DNA of 21,689 bases from a virus: positions 1-21,689 of the IMG/VR virus record IMGVR_UViG_3300011013_000111; one strand, written 5' to 3'. Position numbers and translations under genes: made by a program. Below, piece after piece: positions 15,311 through 21,689 of this stretch (position 1 is the stretch's first letter; every line of letters starts with the position of its first letter). The notes under the pieces were generated by a model. It ran no database searches. It was not told the origin of the DNA and saw only the letters and a list, made by a program, of their open reading frames with translations.

Positions 15311-15758
15311 CTTTGTACCAAGCCATAATTACATATCTTTCTCCTAAAATTAATTCGGTAACTTTATGTTCAACAGAAGAGGGAAATAATATAATCTTAC
15401 CTACATGTGGTTCTGCCTTATAACCATCGGGTGGACGACCTACTTCAGTTCTTCCTCCTTGAAAACCATCATTTAAATAGGTGATAGTTGTTTGATCATA
15501 ATTTACGGTATCATTATGCCAATCCTGCGACTCCCCTACCTTCCAAGAGAGTAATTCCATCTTAGTCAGTTGCTTTAAAGGATATATTTTTTTGTAAACA
15601 TTTCTTAAATTTTGAATAGTTAGTTCATTATTTTTTGGATCTATTACATCAAGTATACTTCCGTGGGAAAAAGAAGAAGCGTTTTTTTTATGTCTGTGAA
15701 AATATTTAATTAAAAAATCACAAAGATCTTTACTTAAAAAATTATGTATTTGGATCAT
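15303..15758 (-). CDS. 2-oxoglutarate/Fe(II)-dependent oxygenase, prolyl-4-hydroxylase-like
   Basis: A 151-residue double-stranded beta-helix oxygenase. Iron ligands are H81-x-D83 in DWHNDT and H131 in VEHKV; R141 in GERYVIMAWY is the 2-oxoglutarate-binding arginine ten residues later. GGRTEVGRPPDG and KIILFPSSVEHKV fit the P4H-type core. It should hydroxylate a protein side chain or another small target using O2 and 2-oxoglutarate, giving succinate and CO2. It is short but keeps all four cofactor residues, so it is probably active. Both ends overlap neighbours (an eight-base overlap with the 43-residue gene and a TAATG junction with the 114-residue gene). It is one of four such enzymes within about 5 kb. 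Confidence 0.85.
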   Translation of the reverse strand: MIQIHNFLSKDLCDFLIKYFHRHKKNASSFSHGSILDVIDPKNNELTIQNLRNVYKKIYPLKQLTKMELLSWKVGESQDWHNDTVNYDQTTITYLNDGFQGGRTEVGRPPDGYKAEPHVGKIILFPSSVEHKVTELILGERYVIMAWYKDG

Positions 15759-16102
15759 TAACCGTTTTCCTGCGATCTATCTATTTGAGCATAAGAAACA
15801 ATTCCTTGAATTTCATCTTTAGTGCTACATGTCATTTTTAATACATCACTTTCTTCTAAGACTAAAGTTTTAGTAATTATATCTGTAGTAGCTGAAGCTG
15901 CTATACTTTGATTGCTAATTCTATAGGTTGTAGAAGCAGAGGAATCGGTAACTTGCGTAACTACTGCAAGGGCTCCTACTGCTGATCCATTACTTAGTTG
16001 TATTTGTTTAATTAAACATCTCGCTGAAGCTGGCGAGGTAAGAATATCTACAGTATTTGTAGTAGTTAAATTTATTCCAGCATTTTTATATTGTATTGTC
16101 AT
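15758..16102 (-). CDS. Small beta-rich putative virion protein (114 aa)
   Basis: Starts MTIQYKNAGINLTTTNTVDIL and has alternating hydrophobic and Thr/Ser residues throughout, with repeated short strands and few charges. This fits a beta-sandwich tail, neck or decoration protein. An in-frame ATG four codons upstream (16114) is possible, but the ATG at 16102 overlaps the TGA of the 54-residue gene in an ATGA junction, a pattern used elsewhere in the window, so I prefer it. The gene lies between an oxygenase and a small gene that follows the large stabilisation-protein gene. No enzyme motif is seen and no family is recognised. Confidence 0.55.
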   Translation of the reverse strand: MTIQYKNAGINLTTTNTVDILTSPASARCLIKQIQLSNGSAVGALAVVTQVTDSSASTTYRISNQSIAASATTDIITKTLVLEESDVLKMTCSTKDEIQGIVSYAQIDRSQENG

Positions 16103-16263
16103 GATATAAACCAATTAAACGAATCTTGTTCGTTTTTCAAGTCAAATTGAAAAGAAAAATTAAGTTGATTTTTTAAAGCATTTAATGATTCTAGTATTTG
16201 TCTTTGATTACCTACATCGTATTCATTTCTAGGTTCGGGTATTTGAATGTTTATTTTTGCCAT
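16099..16263 (-). CDS. Short unrecognised phage protein (54 aa)
   Basis: Translation starts MAKINIQIPEPRNEYDVGNQ and continues with a helical LESLNALKNQLNFSFQFD stretch, ending in FIS. The ATG overlaps the TAA of the 714-residue protein (TAATG) and the stop overlaps the ATG of the 114-residue protein (ATGA), so it fills a gap of otherwise 160 bases exactly. A pattern of a short strand, NxYxxxNQRQIL and a helix fits small phage neck or tail-adaptor-associated proteins I have seen in marine phages, but the role is unknown. It is short and therefore easily missed. Confidence 0.65.
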   Translation of the reverse strand: MAKINIQIPEPRNEYDVGNQRQILESLNALKNQLNFSFQFDLKNEQDSFNWFIS

Positions 16264-18407
16264 TATCTCATTCCATCGGGTTGAACATCTGCTCTAAAAG
16301 TACCAAATCTCCAATTTTGATCGGTTGATGTATTAGCTATTTTTAAACTAGCTCCTCTTGATCGAGCTCGTGTATCTACTTTGTCAGTAGAACTATTTAC
16401 TGTAAAAGGTCCGAGAGGCGAGGATGTTTTAGTGTCAGAGGGATAGTCTCTAAGATTTATTGTAACTTGTGCATCTCCTGTAAGTAATTTAAAATCAGGT
16501 ATAAATCTTCTTATACTCATAAAAATTTGTCCATCTGATAAATCAAAATCTCCAGATTGAATAAATGCTGGAATTGCTGTTTTAGTACCCGCTGAATTTA
16601 CTTCATTATTTCCTACTTCGTGAGCAAAATATGTACTCGCTCCATTGGTATTGGTTACACCTTGTATTGTAGGAAATGTAGGAGTATTTGTTGAGTTAAA
16701 TTTAGTGGCGTATGGATTAGGAAATAAAGTTGCATCAACCCAAGTTGTTCTGTCTAAGGAGCCTGTTGTCCATACATTTTCTTCATAATTATAAGTTACT
16801 ATTCTATCTATTTGGGTTGAACCTGATTTAGGATAAAACCAATTTATTTCTCCATATAAATGATTCAAACCTGCATAAATTTGTTCACCACTATTATAAT
16901 TTATTCCTAAATTATCACCCTTATTCGTAAATACAAAATCTTCTACTAAACATGGAAGTGCTTTAACTGTACCATCATAAACAAAAAATCCTCCTGCTTG
17001 TCCCATCCACCACACAGCACCATTAACATATTTAATAGCATGTTGACCAATCAATCCACAACTAGATCCTACTTGTCTAATAGAAAATGTAAAAGGAGGT
17101 CCTACAAACTGTATAACATACGCAGAAGTATCAGTTACAATTAATATATAATCTTTAGCTTTTGCTGCTCCTACAATTGTAACCCCTGAATCTAATCTAA
17201 ATGTTCCTGCAGTATTAACAGAAGTAGGGGAATAATCATTAATATCTTCTTGATCTGAAAATCTAATAAACATTTTATCTTGTGAACCTGTACTTCCTAT
17301 AGTTGTTTCTGTTCCCAAAATAAGTAAATGTCTATCTCTTTCAGAGACAATAGACATTACTGATCTAGTTGGTGCACCACTCACTGCAGTGGCTCGAGTA
17401 GTTAATGCTGCTCCTGAAGATGCAAGAGGAGCCCATTCATAAGTTTTTCCATTTTTAACCGTTGCAATTAAGGTTTCTCCAAAATGATCTAAAGACCAAG
17501 ATGCAGGTTCTATTAATACAGTTGAACTCGTAGAAGCTTCCCCCCATGCTATAAAAAATTCTACGGCAGCACCACTACTATGTGCATCTTTTGAAGATCC
17601 ATTAACTCCTCTAGTAATAGTAGTTAAATCGTTACCTGAAATTCCTGTGTATGAAATTAATTCGGTACCAACTCTTACAACCCCACTTGTAGGAAATCCT
17701 GTAGTGGAAGCCAAAGTTATAGAAGTGCCTACACCCCCCGTACCTGCAGTATCGTTTAATAAAGAACCATTTAAAGTTCCTAAAATTCCTGTTGCTCCTC
17801 CCCATCCAGATGTTCCAAAACCATAACCAAAAGATTGATTTAAAGGACCTACGGTAATGTAAGGATTTATAACAGCAGATCCTGTACCTGAAGTATTACC
17901 AGCAGAATTGGTAGCCATTGTAACTGTAAAAGTGTCAACTGTAGGTACAGTAATTACTTCAAAAGTTTGATCTTCAAAAGCTCCTGTAGTATACCCTGAG
18001 CCTGTTGGGACTGTAACAGAAGTGAATGTAAATAGATCTCCTGCTTCTAATCCATGTGCTACTTTATTGACAGTAACCACAGGGTCATTAAGAGTAGCAT
18101 CAAAAGTTGCACCTGTAATAGCGCTTTCTAAAGGAGTAATATCATAGAATGCTCCTCCATAATAAATAACTAAAACTTTACTCGTTCCTAAAGCCACATA
18201 TTTTCTACCATCTAAATCTGCCCAAACGAGTTGTTCTCTAACTGCTCCTATTAGAGTGCTATTTAAGATTTCTTCCCAGCCCCCTATTTTTTCAGGAAGA
18301 CCGTATCTAAATCTAACAAAATCCCCATCAGTCCATCTTCCTGCAGCACCTGTAGGTGTTAATTGTTTATCAAAGCCTGGTTGTATTTTTACATTTGTTA
18401 ATGGCAT
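16263..18407 (-). CDS. Virion stabilisation/tail-hub-like beta protein (resembling P22 gp10-type phage stabilisation proteins)
   Basis: A 714-residue beta-rich structural protein. The N-terminal signature GRWTDGDFVRFRYGLPEKIGGW (split: residues 23-44) is the start found in a widespread group of phage tail and DNA-stabilisation proteins. Around residues 240-285 lies an inserted beta module with TELISYTGISGNDLTTITRG, which resembles a module of baseplate or tail proteins. The C terminus has RSRGASLKIAN and WRFGTFRADVQPDGMR, a region typical of the same family. It probably closes the portal or forms part of the tail tube in a short-tailed virion. There is no evident ribosome site before the ATG; instead a small hairpin (18413-18427) lies just upstream. 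The family link to P22 gp10 is my best reading, not proven. Confidence 0.6.
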   Translation of the reverse strand: MPLTNVKIQPGFDKQLTPTGAAGRWTDGDFVRFRYGLPEKIGGWEEILNSTLIGAVREQLVWADLDGRKYVALGTSKVLVIYYGGAFYDITPLESAITGATFDATLNDPVVTVNKVAHGLEAGDLFTFTSVTVPTGSGYTTGAFEDQTFEVITVPTVDTFTVTMATNSAGNTSGTGSAVINPYITVGPLNQSFGYGFGTSGWGGATGILGTLNGSLLNDTAGTGGVGTSITLASTTGFPTSGVVRVGTELISYTGISGNDLTTITRGVNGSSKDAHSSGAAVEFFIAWGEASTSSTVLIEPASWSLDHFGETLIATVKNGKTYEWAPLASSGAALTTRATAVSGAPTRSVMSIVSERDRHLLILGTETTIGSTGSQDKMFIRFSDQEDINDYSPTSVNTAGTFRLDSGVTIVGAAKAKDYILIVTDTSAYVIQFVGPPFTFSIRQVGSSCGLIGQHAIKYVNGAVWWMGQAGGFFVYDGTVKALPCLVEDFVFTNKGDNLGINYNSGEQIYAGLNHLYGEINWFYPKSGSTQIDRIVTYNYEENVWTTGSLDRTTWVDATLFPNPYATKFNSTNTPTFPTIQGVTNTNGASTYFAHEVGNNEVNSAGTKTAIPAFIQSGDFDLSDGQIFMSIRRFIPDFKLLTGDAQVTINLRDYPSDTKTSSPLGPFTVNSSTDKVDTRARSRGASLKIANTSTDQNWRFGTFRADVQPDGMR

Positions 18408-18412
18408 ATGCT

Positions 18413-18427
18413 ATGATACCATATCAT
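18413..18427 (-). other. Small hairpin upstream of the stabilisation-protein gene
   Basis: ATGATA-CCA-TATCAT is a perfect 6-bp inverted repeat with a 3-base loop, located between the stop of the 83-residue gene (18428) and the ATG at 18407. No Shine-Dalgarno sequence is visible there. The stem is almost all A:T, so its stability is weak; it may be chance in A+T-rich DNA. Confidence 0.4.
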
Positions 18428-18679
18428 TTATTTTTTTGAAAGATCCACAGGCAATACCTCTAAATCGTTAACAAATTTATTGTTTTCAGGGTCTTTTCTT
18501 TCTTCATCTTTTATTGCTTTTTGTAGATGAGCTATAAGGCCTAAGATACCATTAGTAAGAGTATAAACATTTTCTCGTTTAAAAACAAATTTATTACCAT
18601 TCTTTTTAATGATTTCAAGTTCTTCATCAGTAAAAACAATAGCTCCTTCGGTTACATCGTCATTTAATTGAAATTTCAT
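18428..18679 (-). CDS. Small phage protein, unknown function (83 aa)
   Basis: An 83-residue mixed alpha/beta protein starting MKFQLNDDVTEGAIVFTDEEL; charged throughout, no cysteine and no membrane helix. A single beta hairpin (GNKFVFKRENVYTL) and a helix (NGILGLIAHLQKAIKDEE) are likely. The ribosome site AGGAGG lies eleven bases upstream of ATG, within the end of the preceding oxygenase gene, and is a strong one. It is the last gene before the large stabilisation-protein gene and may be a tail or neck chaperone, but nothing in the sequence proves it. Confidence 0.55.
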   Translation of the reverse strand: MKFQLNDDVTEGAIVFTDEELEIIKKNGNKFVFKRENVYTLTNGILGLIAHLQKAIKDEERKDPENNKFVNDLEVLPVDLSKK

Positions 18680-18681
18680 AA

Positions 18682-19296
18682 TTAGTAATGTCCTCCTTCT
18701 ATAGTATTATAATTGGTTGAAAATATTATTCTAGGTCCTAAATGAGGTATTTTATTATCCGTCATATGTTCTACTGTGGATTTAAATACTAATAGTCGGC
18801 CTGAAGATGCTTTATAATTACAAGTAAGATATGTAAACTCATTAAAGTGTTTTGCGTGATTTATCTCAATAGGATTTAAGGTATCACCTTCTTTCTCTGT
18901 TCTTAGTAATAGAGGATTACTAGAATGATATGAAGGACTTCTAAAGCGTGTAGGTTCGTCTTTTGGGTTTGCTTCTAAATAAAATATTGTACTAATAGCC
19001 CACCCTAGGTGGTTATGCCAATGATTGTTTGTATATGGTTTATAATCAATATACCACGACTCACCAGCTTTCATGGGTTTGTAATTATGGGCGTTTGTAA
19101 AAGTATCTACTTGTTCTTGTTGCCACTCATATAATCTTTTAAATTTTTCATCTTTATGGAGTTGATAATATTGATATTCTTGAGGCCTCTCATCGCTAAT
19201 ATTTAAATACTCTTTATATTTTTTTTGGATTTCATGTATAAAAGGACATTGCGTAACACCGATTACTGTGGGAAACCAACTATGTAAAGTTAACAT
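18682..19296 (-). CDS. 2-oxoglutarate/Fe(II) oxygenase-like protein (TIGR02466-like)
   Basis: A 204-residue protein with a double-stranded beta-helix layout. N91-H92-W93-H94-N95-H96 followed by LGWAISTIFYLEAN resembles the HxHxx...lSg.yYl segment of the TIGR02466/PF13759 oxygenase family, and GRLLVFKSTVEHMTDN (166-181) supplies the distal histidine H177 with R189 following in GPRIIFSTNY. The first iron-ligand pair reads H-x-H rather than H-x-D, so which residues bind iron is unclear. It would hydroxylate an unknown substrate. The gene follows another oxygenase by two bases and is followed by a two-base gap to the 83-residue gene. Confidence in family is good, confidence in activity moderate. 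Confidence 0.75.
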   Translation of the reverse strand: MLTLHSWFPTVIGVTQCPFIHEIQKKYKEYLNISDERPQEYQYYQLHKDEKFKRLYEWQQEQVDTFTNAHNYKPMKAGESWYIDYKPYTNNHWHNHLGWAISTIFYLEANPKDEPTRFRSPSYHSSNPLLLRTEKEGDTLNPIEINHAKHFNEFTYLTCNYKASSGRLLVFKSTVEHMTDNKIPHLGPRIIFSTNYNTIEGGHY

Positions 19297-19298
19297 AA

Positions 19299-19835
19299 TT
19301 ATTTATTAACAGCTCCTTCTCCTAATAGTTTTCGTTTGTCTAATGCCCATTCTTGATAAGGTCCATTTGCATTTACATAATGTAAAAAACATTGATGATG
19401 CCAATCTCCTAAAAACTCATTTCTCCAATGCCACCAATCACACCCTTTATATATAACTGCATCTCCATGCTCTAGTAGCACTTTCTCTCCATCAATGTAT
19501 ATAGGCCATTCAAAAGTTTTACAGCTATCTATACTAACGGTTACACTTATTTCACAAGATGGTCTATCTCTATGTTTTTTTAAAACTGAATATTTATTAT
19601 AAATTCTAAAAAATGAATAAGTAGGAAATAATTTTAGCTGCGTTTTTTCTTCCATTAATTTATGTTTATTTCCTAAAATAGATTCAAACACCCAATCTCC
19701 ATAACCCCCAGAAGAAGCACCATCTTGCAAATCAAATTGTGTGATATTATTTCTTATATAAATTTTACCGTAAGTAGATAATAATTTTCTTTCTGATTCG
19801 TCTAAAAAATTTTTAACTACTATATATCTATCCAT
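19299..19835 (-). CDS. 2-oxoglutarate/Fe(II) oxygenase-like protein, variant cofactor site
   Basis: A protein of 178 residues from the ATG at 19835 (TAATG overlap with the upstream stop); an in-frame ATG at 19847 would add four residues. It starts MDRYIVVKNFLDESE, a common oxygenase opening. In the longer numbering H92-x-D94 lies in LKKHRDRPSCEISVTVS, and H140 in DWWHWRN is the distal histidine. Ten residues later, where arginine normally anchors 2-oxoglutarate, the sequence is H150-H151 in WHHQCFLHYV. Either another residue anchors the co-substrate or this enzyme uses a variant site. The target is unknown. It is the third of four such enzymes in the module and sits between two others. Confidence 0.7.
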   Translation of the reverse strand: MDRYIVVKNFLDESERKLLSTYGKIYIRNNITQFDLQDGASSGGYGDWVFESILGNKHKLMEEKTQLKLFPTYSFFRIYNKYSVLKKHRDRPSCEISVTVSIDSCKTFEWPIYIDGEKVLLEHGDAVIYKGCDWWHWRNEFLGDWHHQCFLHYVNANGPYQEWALDKRKLLGEGAVNK

Positions 19836-20407
19836 TATGGCATCCATGCTACAACTACATACCTATTTCCGCTAGTCACGGGATTAACATGATGAGTAAA
19901 TATGAAATTACTTGGGAACATAATACACATATTTTTACTTATTTTTAATGTTTTGGTATGTGTTTTAGAAAAATGAAATGTTATTTCGCCACCTTCATAA
20001 TCATCGTTTAAAACAAGAATATAACTGAACTGTCTTGGAGTTGTGTAATGATAATCCGAATGTCGCTCATAAAAATTATCTTTGTCATATTTTAACAAAT
20101 TTACTTCCAAATTTTCTGTTACTTGGGTATAAGCAGTATTGAGGGTATTAAAATATTCAAAAGTAAATTTTAAAAATCTATGTCTTAAAAAATTAAACCA
20201 AAAAATAGATGTAGACTTTTGATTACCTAAATTGGAAATAAACTTTGAGTTAACTTTTCTCATCTTTTCATCGATCACGTACTTTTCTTTTAGCACTACA
20301 GCAGCTGATTCCCATTCAATATCATTTTTCATATATTGAAAAAGTTTTTTTAAAGTAACTTCATCTAAAAAATTTTCTTTTATAAAAACATAATTCTCTA
20401 TTTCCAT
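19835..20407 (-). CDS. 2-oxoglutarate/Fe(II) oxygenase, prolyl-4-hydroxylase-like
   Basis: A 190-residue enzyme. YERHSDYHY (113-121) gives H116-x-D118, EGGEITFHF follows as the core strand, and FTHHVNPVTSGNRYVVVAW (170-188) supplies distal H172 and the 2-oxoglutarate-binding R182. These match the P4H-type (Fe2OG) pattern H-x-D...H-x10-R fully, so it is probably active. It opens with NYVFIKENFLDE, as in the neighbouring oxygenases. The gene overlaps the 260-residue gene by ten bases at its start and the next oxygenase by one base (TAATG), so the three genes are made together. Substrate unknown; protein hydroxylation is the most usual activity of this branch. Confidence 0.88.
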   Translation of the reverse strand: MEIENYVFIKENFLDEVTLKKLFQYMKNDIEWESAAVVLKEKYVIDEKMRKVNSKFISNLGNQKSTSIFWFNFLRHRFLKFTFEYFNTLNTAYTQVTENLEVNLLKYDKDNFYERHSDYHYTTPRQFSYILVLNDDYEGGEITFHFSKTHTKTLKISKNMCIMFPSNFIFTHHVNPVTSGNRYVVVAWMP

Positions 20408-21180
20408 GATGTTTTATTTTTTAACCAAAATCTATTTTTATACCTATTAAGAAATTGTAGACTCCAAAAACTTGATTGATGTTTCTCCTGTATACTGTCA
20501 TAAGATTTTATTTTCATTTGCCAATCGTCTCTTTTATAAGGTATTACTTGGACATAGGGAAGACCTTTGTTTAAGGTTAGATTAACTTCCCCATGTTTTT
20601 GATAATTCATTACAATAGGAAAATTTATTTCTTGAAAATAGTATGTATCAGTATGAACAATTGCTGGAATAATAGTAAAATAATCCTGAGAAGGATTATT
20701 AAGAGGATTAACAAATAAGCACGAATATCCCCTTGGTGTTTTTATTTTCCATGGATTGTTTATTTTTAAAAATGGATAATCCATACCTCCATTTTTCTCA
20801 ATAAGTGGAGATCCTTCTACTTGTACAGGAGGATGAGGTTTAGGGTCGGCAATATTCACCCCTTTTGATTTCATTACATGGTTAACCCCTGATTCATCAA
20901 GAGAAGTCAAAATTCTTGTAAGAGGTTTACCCTCCTTATTTCTTTTAACACCAAACTCAATTTTATAATCGACAGGTAATTTTAATAAATAACCCGTAGT
21001 CATACTTTCTAAAAAAGGCATACAACCTTTAATAGTACGTTGGTGTGTTAAATCATTAGGGTCAATTTTACCGTGGTCTAATTTTTTATACCACTCGGGT
21101 ATATTAGTTTTAATGGGTGTGGGATGATCTTCGTGTAAATCGTAATAGTCTTTAGGAGCTAAAAACTCAATTGTTTTCAT
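20398..21180 (-). CDS. Conserved phage protein of unknown function (260 aa)
   Basis: A soluble 260-residue protein. The N terminus MKTIEFLAPKDYY is followed by IPEWYKK (27-33) and TIKGCMPFLESMTTGYLLKL (49-68). I recall similar strings (an I-P-x-W-Y-K box followed by T-x-K-x-C-x-P-F/I-x-D/E-x-x-T-x-G-Y) in unnamed proteins of cyanophages and other marine phages, where they accompany oxygenase genes. A Pro-rich segment ADPKPHPPVQ lies around residues 111-120. No catalytic motif is evident. It overlaps the P4H-like gene by ten bases, so a joint role with the oxygenase (partner or substrate) is possible. The gene's ribosome site lies in the loop of a perfect hairpin (21180-21200), suggesting control of its translation. 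Confidence 0.6.
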   Translation of the reverse strand: MKTIEFLAPKDYYDLHEDHPTPIKTNIPEWYKKLDHGKIDPNDLTHQRTIKGCMPFLESMTTGYLLKLPVDYKIEFGVKRNKEGKPLTRILTSLDESGVNHVMKSKGVNIADPKPHPPVQVEGSPLIEKNGGMDYPFLKINNPWKIKTPRGYSCLFVNPLNNPSQDYFTIIPAIVHTDTYYFQEINFPIVMNYQKHGEVNLTLNKGLPYVQVIPYKRDDWQMKIKSYDSIQEKHQSSFWSLQFLNRYKNRFWLKNKTSWK

Positions 21181-21200
21181 TTTAGTGTCCTACACTAAAA
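21180..21200 (-). promoter_or_regulatory. Hairpin presenting the ribosome binding site of the 260-aa gene
   Basis: In the mRNA sense the sequence is TTTTAGTGT-AGG-ACACTAAAA followed by TG of the start codon: a perfect 9-bp inverted repeat with a 3-base loop. The loop AGG together with the neighbouring A is the Shine-Dalgarno core, and the last base of the stem is the A of the ATG. Such hairpins can hide or present a start site and be bound by a repressor protein. The stem has only two G:C pairs, so stability is modest. It lies in the 38-base gap after the 143-residue gene. Confidence 0.5.
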
Positions 21201-21218
21201 ACTTATTTAGAGCAAGAA

Positions 21219-21650
21219 TTATCTAAATGTAGTTATCCAAGTAATTCCCTGATCCTCTGCTATTTCAGGAACAGTTTTTTTAATAGGGTATGACAATCCA
21301 GAAAGATCTTTACTTTTTAAAGAATTAACTTGAGCAGTAAATTCTGCATCTACACCATCGGCATTTAAAGTATCTATATATGCTTGTAGATGTTCTAAAG
21401 TATCCCAAGTTGGAATATCGTTTTCACTTTTTCCATCAACATAAGAAGGATTACTTAAAACTATATTTCCTCCATCATCATAGGATGCAGTTTTTCTTTC
21501 TAATCTAATATCATTGTATTGTGAATCATTAATTTCACACACTTGATATCCTATTTCTGTAAAAGAAGTAATATCTGTACCAGTAGGTTTTAAATGGACT
21601 AAAGTTCCTCCCTGATTAGGGTTATTTTTATTAAAAATTGCATAAGCCAT
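21219..21650 (-). CDS. Putative tail/virion protein, unknown function (143 aa)
   Basis: A 143-residue protein starting MAYAIFNKNNPNQGGTLVHL, with alternating strands and helices, a GGNIVLSNPSY beta turn, and an acidic middle (THE EHLQAYIDTLNADGVDAEF stretch near residues 86-105). It ends in ITWITTFR. Proteins with this start are familiar from the tail-gene region of marine phages, often next to fibre-like genes, but I can assign no function. It lies between a gene whose C terminus is Gly/Trp-rich (right edge) and the 260-residue gene. Confidence 0.5.
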   Translation of the reverse strand: MAYAIFNKNNPNQGGTLVHLKPTGTDITSFTEIGYQVCEINDSQYNDIRLERKTASYDDGGNIVLSNPSYVDGKSENDIPTWDTLEHLQAYIDTLNADGVDAEFTAQVNSLKSKDLSGLSYPIKKTVPEIAEDQGITWITTFR

Positions 21651-21653
21651 ATT

Positions 21654-21689
21654 TTAACCCTCCCATATCCATAACCAGCCAGCGCCACC
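21654..21689 (-). CDS. C-terminal end of an upstream gene (partial), Gly/Trp-rich tail
   Basis: The frame is open from the right edge and ends in GGAGWLWIWEG followed by TAA, three bases before the ATG of the 143-residue gene. The Gly/Trp-rich end and the operon-like spacing indicate the last codons of a structural gene that continues beyond the window. Only eleven residues are visible, so no family can be named; a tail or fibre protein is a reasonable guess from position. Confidence 0.55.
   Translation of the reverse strand, partial: GGAGWLWIWEG

Noticed and set aside
18256-18471. 71-codon plus-strand open frame
   Set aside because: Antisense to the conserved N-terminal signature of the stabilisation protein and its upstream gap.

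Overview
The window is a densely packed segment of a tailed double-stranded DNA phage. It is strongly A+T-rich (about one third G+C by eye). The gene set and several conserved small proteins resemble marine phages of low-GC hosts such as SAR11-type bacteria; that host assignment is an inference from composition and gene content, not proven. Almost everything is coded on the minus strand, with overlaps or gaps of a few bases, so transcription runs from the right end to the left. The only plus-strand gene is a SNF2-type helicase at 5144..6550. I see no tRNA, rRNA, CRISPR array, insertion sequence or integrase.

Left third (1..7253), replication and recombination. From right to left in coding direction this holds a RecB/MGME1-like PD-(D/E)XK nuclease, the opposite-strand SNF2 helicase, a coiled-coil protein, a candidate single-stranded-DNA-binding protein, a primase with an archaeo-eukaryotic catalytic domain and a PriL-like four-cysteine region, a UvrD/Rep-type SF1 helicase, a DUF3310 protein, a 55-residue zinc-ribbon protein, and the first 49 codons of a family A DNA polymerase (exonuclease motif I visible). 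Together these could supply priming, unwinding, synthesis, strand protection and end processing.

Middle (7262..13182), virion interior/ejection proteins. There is a small one-helix membrane protein, an 887-residue protein with long Gly/Ala-rich hydrophobic stretches, three further Gly/Ala/Gln-rich proteins and a GNAT-like acetyltransferase. Several carry short aromatic-x-x-Gly-Gly motifs, and one carries the GEFV motif common in phage tape-measure-like and ejection-like proteins.

Right third (13218..21689), modification enzymes mixed with tail/neck genes. Two glycosyltransferases (GT-A-like and GT-B/GT4-like), four separate 2-oxoglutarate/Fe(II) oxygenase-like proteins, a 714-residue virion stabilisation/tail-hub-like protein, several small conserved proteins and candidate tail proteins share one transcriptional direction. 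The oxygenases and glycosyltransferases suggest a hydroxylate-then-glycosylate modification of virion protein or DNA; this is the most interesting hypothesis here but is unproven.

At least seven junctions are TAATG or TGATG stop/start overlaps, which suggests coupled translation. Three notable inverted repeats were found: a 15-bp-stem hairpin inside the 5' end of the primase gene, a 9-bp perfect hairpin whose loop holds a Shine-Dalgarno core just before the 260-residue protein, and a small hairpin before the stabilisation-protein gene. The terminase, portal and capsid genes are not in the window and presumably lie beyond the right edge.
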